A stretch of DNA of 64,000 nucleotides from Diospyros lotus (lineage: Eukaryota > Streptophyta > Magnoliopsida > Ericales > Ebenaceae): positions 26,817,310-26,881,309 of the forward strand of contig NC_068352.1 of assembly GCF_014633365.1 (NCBI RefSeq), in the 5' to 3' direction. A program made the position numbers and the translations under genes. Shown here one piece after another: positions 60,824 through 64,000 of this stretch. Under the pieces are notes generated by a model. That model saw only the letters and a list, made by a program, of their open reading frames with translations, searched no databases and was not told the origin of the DNA. Every line of letters starts with the position of its first letter. Within the stretch, counting starts at the first letter, position 1.

Positions 60824-61369
60824 CTATGAAGCGGGGATAAGCTTCCCATCCAATTTTCTTATAGATTGGCAAACATGGTCGTTTTTAGTCAGATTCCCAA
60901 GACTATAGCGTTGGTAGTCACTTCTGAATTGGATCCATAAAGCAAGAAGTTCTCTTTGCACTATTCCACATGGATGCGTCTCAAGAGTCAATCGGATATC
61001 ATCCAGAGACTCCTTACTCAGTCCATCCTTTATGAAACTAATTTTATCTTCTCGATTTATGGACGTAAACCCCACAGGTTTGCATCGTGTGTTACAGGTC
61101 CATCGAGCACATTTGTAACAACCATTCACTCTTTTCACTCTTCTTTTCTTCGCAAAACTACTCTTCCCTAAGCCTGGAAAATGCTTAAAACTAGGTGAAG
61201 TTTCACCAGCTAATCGAACTTTTGCTTCGATCAGCCAACGAATATCTTCAGGGATGTTATTACGCATCAACAGCCTAAGTCTTTCACACCTAGCAGCATA
61301 AATTTTTTTCAAATCATTCTGCGGGAGAGATGGATAGTACTTGTGAATTTTTGAGAGATAAAGATCCAT
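60824..61369 (-). CDS. Intact basic cysteine-rich ORF of unknown function inside the Athila-like element
   Basis: ATG at 61369, 181 codons, TAG at 60824, no interruption. Residues 20-55 look helical and charged (KKIYAARCERLRLLMR). A basic patch AKKRRVKR (73-80) runs straight into C84-x2-C87-x4-C92-x3-C96, followed by SFIKDG (111-116). The C-terminal half reads DDIRLTLETHPCGIVQRELL and LWIQFRSDYQRYSLGNL. Basic patch plus four cysteines is what small nucleic-acid-binding proteins look like. The arrangement is reminiscent of cysteine-rich proteins of some plant RNA viruses (carlavirus group), but that rests on motif spacing only. It could equally be the element's own env-position ORF or a captured host gene. 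An intact frame beside broken integrase and LOG is notable. Confidence 0.6.
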   Translation of the reverse strand: MDLYLSKIHKYYPSLPQNDLKKIYAARCERLRLLMRNNIPEDIRWLIEAKVRLAGETSPSFKHFPGLGKSSFAKKRRVKRVNGCYKCARWTCNTRCKPVGFTSINREDKISFIKDGLSKESLDDIRLTLETHPCGIVQRELLALWIQFRSDYQRYSLGNLTKNDHVCQSIRKLDGKLIPAS

Positions 61370-61393
61370 TTTTTTTAAAAAAAAAAAATTATA

Positions 61394-62330
61394 CTAAGAA
61401 GAAAGTAAAGAACTATAAACTTTACAAAATGGATGAGAGTACCTGATCGGAGAATAACACAAATGAGAGAAGATTGAGCTCAAGAGGGGTGACTTGCCTC
61501 ATACAAATATAGAGTCTCTTATAGAGCAATGGGCATCACTGTTTTACACTCGACTCGAGGCATGCCATAATTGCACCATCAGGCTTGGCGTCTCTTTTTT
61601 TTTTTTTAACGCTTGGTGCCTCATTTTTCAACATTTTGCAGTGTGCCTTATCCTTTATAGGGCAGTGTGATTGCACTGCCCAAGAAAAGATGGCTACCAC
61701 CAACGTCAATTCTGTCTCTCTTAATTCAATTTTTTTTATTTTTTTATTTTTATTTTTTTATGATTATTATTATTATTTTATTGTTTATTTTTTTTAATTT
61801 TTTATTCTTATTATTATTATTTTATTTATTTTATTTTGATTTTTTTGATTTTTTTTTAATAAATATTTTGTTTTAGGGGCCCAATAAAATCATACATACC
61901 ACACAAGACAATATTATTGAGTCTAACAAAATTATTTGCACAATGGATCAATTTCAAACACCAATAAATCAAGTTCACCTTACCCCCCAACTTAAATTAC
62001 GTATTGTCCTCAATCGGCAATAAAAGGATAAAAGATAGGCATACCTAGTGGTCTTCAATGCATGAACTCGTATGCAAAAAATTTTATTTAGACTGCACAC
62101 AGAGAAACACTATTTGAATCAAAGTTAATTAAGTAATGCAGAAAATGAACAACTTATATATATACTTCCTTATTATTTTATTTTTATTTTATTTTATTTT
62201 ATTTTTTTCTTTTTTTTATTTAATTTTTTTATTTTTATTTTTAGATCTAGAGACATCCATTTAATCTAAATGGAAAGGTGGTCTTCTAACGTCAGATTCC
62301 TAGACGACATGAAGCTTCCTTTATTCATCA
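61394..62330 (-). other. Spacer between integrase and the extra ORFs
   Basis: Mostly low-complexity T-rich sequence on the + strand (61730-61870 and 62160-62240). It contains the third copy of the polypurine 11-mer (61983-61993). A donor-like CAG|GTACTC at 61443/61442 and an acceptor-like TTCTTAG at 61394 enclose only 49 nt, short for a plant intron. No ORF is supported. Confidence 0.5.
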
Positions 62331-63634
62331 GATGATGGTGGATCATCCAAATCCACAACTCCTTCATTCTCCTCAACACTACCCTGGTATGGTTTCAACC
62401 TATGACCATTGACTGTTAGAAGTTGTCCTGACTCCAGATTTTCTATCTCAAATGCCCCATATCCTGAGATGGACTTGATTACAAAAGGGCCGACTCATTG
62501 AGACTTCAATTTTCCTGGGAATAGATGCAATCGAGAATCATACAAGAGTACCCGTTGCCCTACCTGAAATCTTTTTCGAATGATGTGCCGATCACGTAAC
62601 TCTTTCATGCGAACCTTGGCCAATCGTGCATTTTCAAATGCTTCATTCCGAATTTCCTCAAGTTCATTCAATTGGAGCTTCCTGGATAAGCCTGCTTCAG
62701 TTAGACTCTTGTTGATCTTATGAATTGCCCAATATGCTTTATGCTCAATTTCCACCGGCAAATGACAAGATTTACCGTATACTAGCCTATAGGGAGACAT
62801 TCCCAAAATTGTTTTGTAAGCTGTTCTGTATGCCCAAAGAGCGTCTACTAGTCTTAAGGACCAATCCTTACGATTAGCAGCAACAGTCTTTTCCAATATG
62901 CGCTTAATCTCCCTATTGGCTAGCTCGGCTTGACCATTGGTTTGGGGATGGTATGGTGTTGCAACCTTATACAGTACACCATATTTCTTCATTAATCCTG
63001 CCATAACTTTATTACAAAAATGGGAACCCCCATCACTGATGATTGCTCGTGGCATCCCAAATCGACTGAATATGTTTTCTTTCAAAAATTTCACGACAGT
63101 CCTATGGTCATTTGTTCTGGCCGGGATTGCTTCTACCCATTTGGACACATAGTCAACAGCAAGTAAGATGTATTCATGATCAAATGAATTGACAAATGGG
63201 CCCATAAAATCCATACCTCAACAGTCAAAAACTTATAACACTTGGATCGGATGTAATGGCATCATGTTTCTCCTTGACAGACTTCCTAACCTTTGACATC
63301 GATCGCAATTTGAACAGAACTTGTACACATCCTTGAACAGTGTCAGCCAATAAAATCCACTCTGAAAAATTTTTGCAACTGTTTTCTTGACAGAAAAATG
63401 GCCTCCACATGCAAGAGTATGACTGAAATTGATGACACTTTGTTGCTCATGATCGGGTATGCATCTACGGATGATTTGGTCAGGACAATACTTGAAGAGG
63501 TAGGGCTCATCCCAAAAGAATGTTCTGACTTTTCTGAAGAATTTATGCCTATCTTGCTTACTCCAATGGTCTGGGATCAGACCAGTTGCCAAGTAGTTTG
63601 CAATGTCGGCATACCAAGTGACTGCACTCTCACC
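62331..63634 (-). pseudogene. Athila-type Gypsy integrase, three in-frame stops
   Basis: One continuous frame on the - strand. The zinc-binding part has HTLACGGH and CSNCDRCQRLG (HHCC). The catalytic core has MDFMGPF (first Asp), [13 protein letters not shown] (second Asp) and [19 protein letters not shown] (Glu). [20 protein letters not shown] and [20 protein letters not shown] lie in the C-terminal part, and TVNGHRLKPYQG precedes the end at 62331. Stops: TAA and TGA either side of VFDC (63215-63235) and TGA after KLKSQ (62495). The N-terminus (TWYADIANYL) is cut by the LTR at 63619. The order and the WYADIANYL and HRLKPY motifs identify Gypsy Athila/Tat. Confidence 0.92.
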
Positions 63635-64000
63635 CTGCAATTAAAACACAATAAAAACAAATCATAATAAAACTTTTATATTTTTTTTATTTTAGTGAGA
63701 GGTTTATACTCGCCAGTGTACGAGTGCAGTTGTAGTCCAAATTTAAATTTATATTTTCTGGATGAATCCAGGTCGTCCACTGAGAGATTTATTTATGGCA
63801 AAAGAAAAAGAATGTCACACACACGCACACGCATTTGGACAAATTGACAACAAGATTTTTTATGGTTTTGTTTTTAGACAACAGATACTAGAAAATAAAG
63901 TAAGGCAAAAATTGAAATAAACATTAAACGTAAAAATATGAATTTGGATAGTGCTTGAGTTAAGACAATTTCAGTACCAACCCGTTGATTCCCAAATTTT
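63619..64000 (-). repeat. Second copy of the Athila-like LTR, partial
   Basis: It starts TGACTGCACTCTCACCCTGC, matching TGGCTGCACTCCCACCCTGC at 56196, and stays collinear with 56196-56575 to the window edge. On the - strand it ends in CA immediately before integrase codons. Whether this is the element's own 5' LTR or the 3' LTR of a nested second copy cannot be decided here. Confidence 0.85.

Larger units (their letters stand above)
56196..63618 (-). mobile_element. Ty3/Gypsy element of Athila type with two extra ORFs, 3' half
   Basis: Order on the - strand (right to left): integrase (63634-62331), non-coding spacer, cysteine-rich ORF (61369-60824), LOG-like ORF (60656-59997), long 3' untranslated region, polypurine tract (58201-58191), 3' LTR (58188-56196). 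The integrase sequence and the long gap between integrase and LTR suit Athila. Gag, protease and reverse transcriptase are absent: integrase codons stop exactly where another copy of the same LTR begins at 63619. Either a second copy inserted into integrase or a deletion fused LTR to integrase. Confidence 0.75.

Noticed and set aside
61394..61442. Second intron upstream of the cysteine-rich ORF
   Set aside because: Splice-like ends enclose only 49 nt, shorter than usual plant introns.
1..64000. CRISPR arrays, bacterial operons, rRNA or tRNA genes
   Set aside because: Repeats present are tandem or transposon-derived, introns are spliceosomal and no tRNA cloverleaf or rRNA sequence was recognised by eye; a tRNA scan was not possible.

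Overview
This window is nuclear DNA from a plant, almost certainly a eudicot. It holds three intron-rich host genes with GT-AG introns. All three match well-known plant families: an ATXR2-type SET-domain gene, a plant CCCH zinc-finger gene and a TraB-domain gene. The rest is mostly transposable elements: Ty1/Copia and Ty3/Gypsy LTR elements, Mutator-like and Tourist-like terminal-inverted-repeat elements, and one LINE scrap. The species cannot be named from the sequence.

Layout. Bases 1-622 are the 5' end of an antisense Copia element. From 1549 to 16326 the + strand carries the last eleven exons of an ATXR2-like histone methyltransferase; its first exons lie upstream of the window. Its introns hold a Tourist-like MITE, a 1.06-kb deleted Copia, a 5.06-kb Copia, another Tourist-like MITE and a Mutator-type MITE. 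From 26305 down to 17303 the - strand carries a complete 11-exon CCCH zinc-finger gene, tail-to-tail with ATXR2. From 27160 to 45609 the + strand carries a complete 9-exon TraB-domain gene, head-to-head with the zinc-finger gene across 854 bp that contain an ACACGTGT box. Its intron 3 holds a Copia element with a nested Gypsy solo LTR plus further LTR DNA. Its intron 4 holds another deleted Copia.

After 45.6 kb there are no host genes. This part holds a small TIR element, a 1.9-kb foldback Mutator-like element with a perfect 9-bp target duplication, a Copia-type LTR split by a 2.65-kb Gypsy solo LTR, and a truncated Gypsy LTR. Last comes a Gypsy element of Athila type on the - strand from 56196 to the window end.

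The most unusual stretch is 59.8-61.4 kb. Between the integrase and the 3' LTR of the Athila-like element, where Athila families often carry an extra ORF, two non-retroviral ORFs lie in the sense direction of the element. The first is an intact 181-residue basic, cysteine-rich protein that I cannot place securely. The second is an intronless homologue of LONELY GUY (LOG), the cytokinin-activating phosphoribohydrolase, with one in-frame stop. Two degraded copies of part of the first ORF, each with a small hairpin, lie just after the LOG stop.

Target-site duplications visible in the sequence support most element boundaries. Every Copia element with clear polarity is antisense to the host gene around it, and the host exons remain open and consistent in phase.
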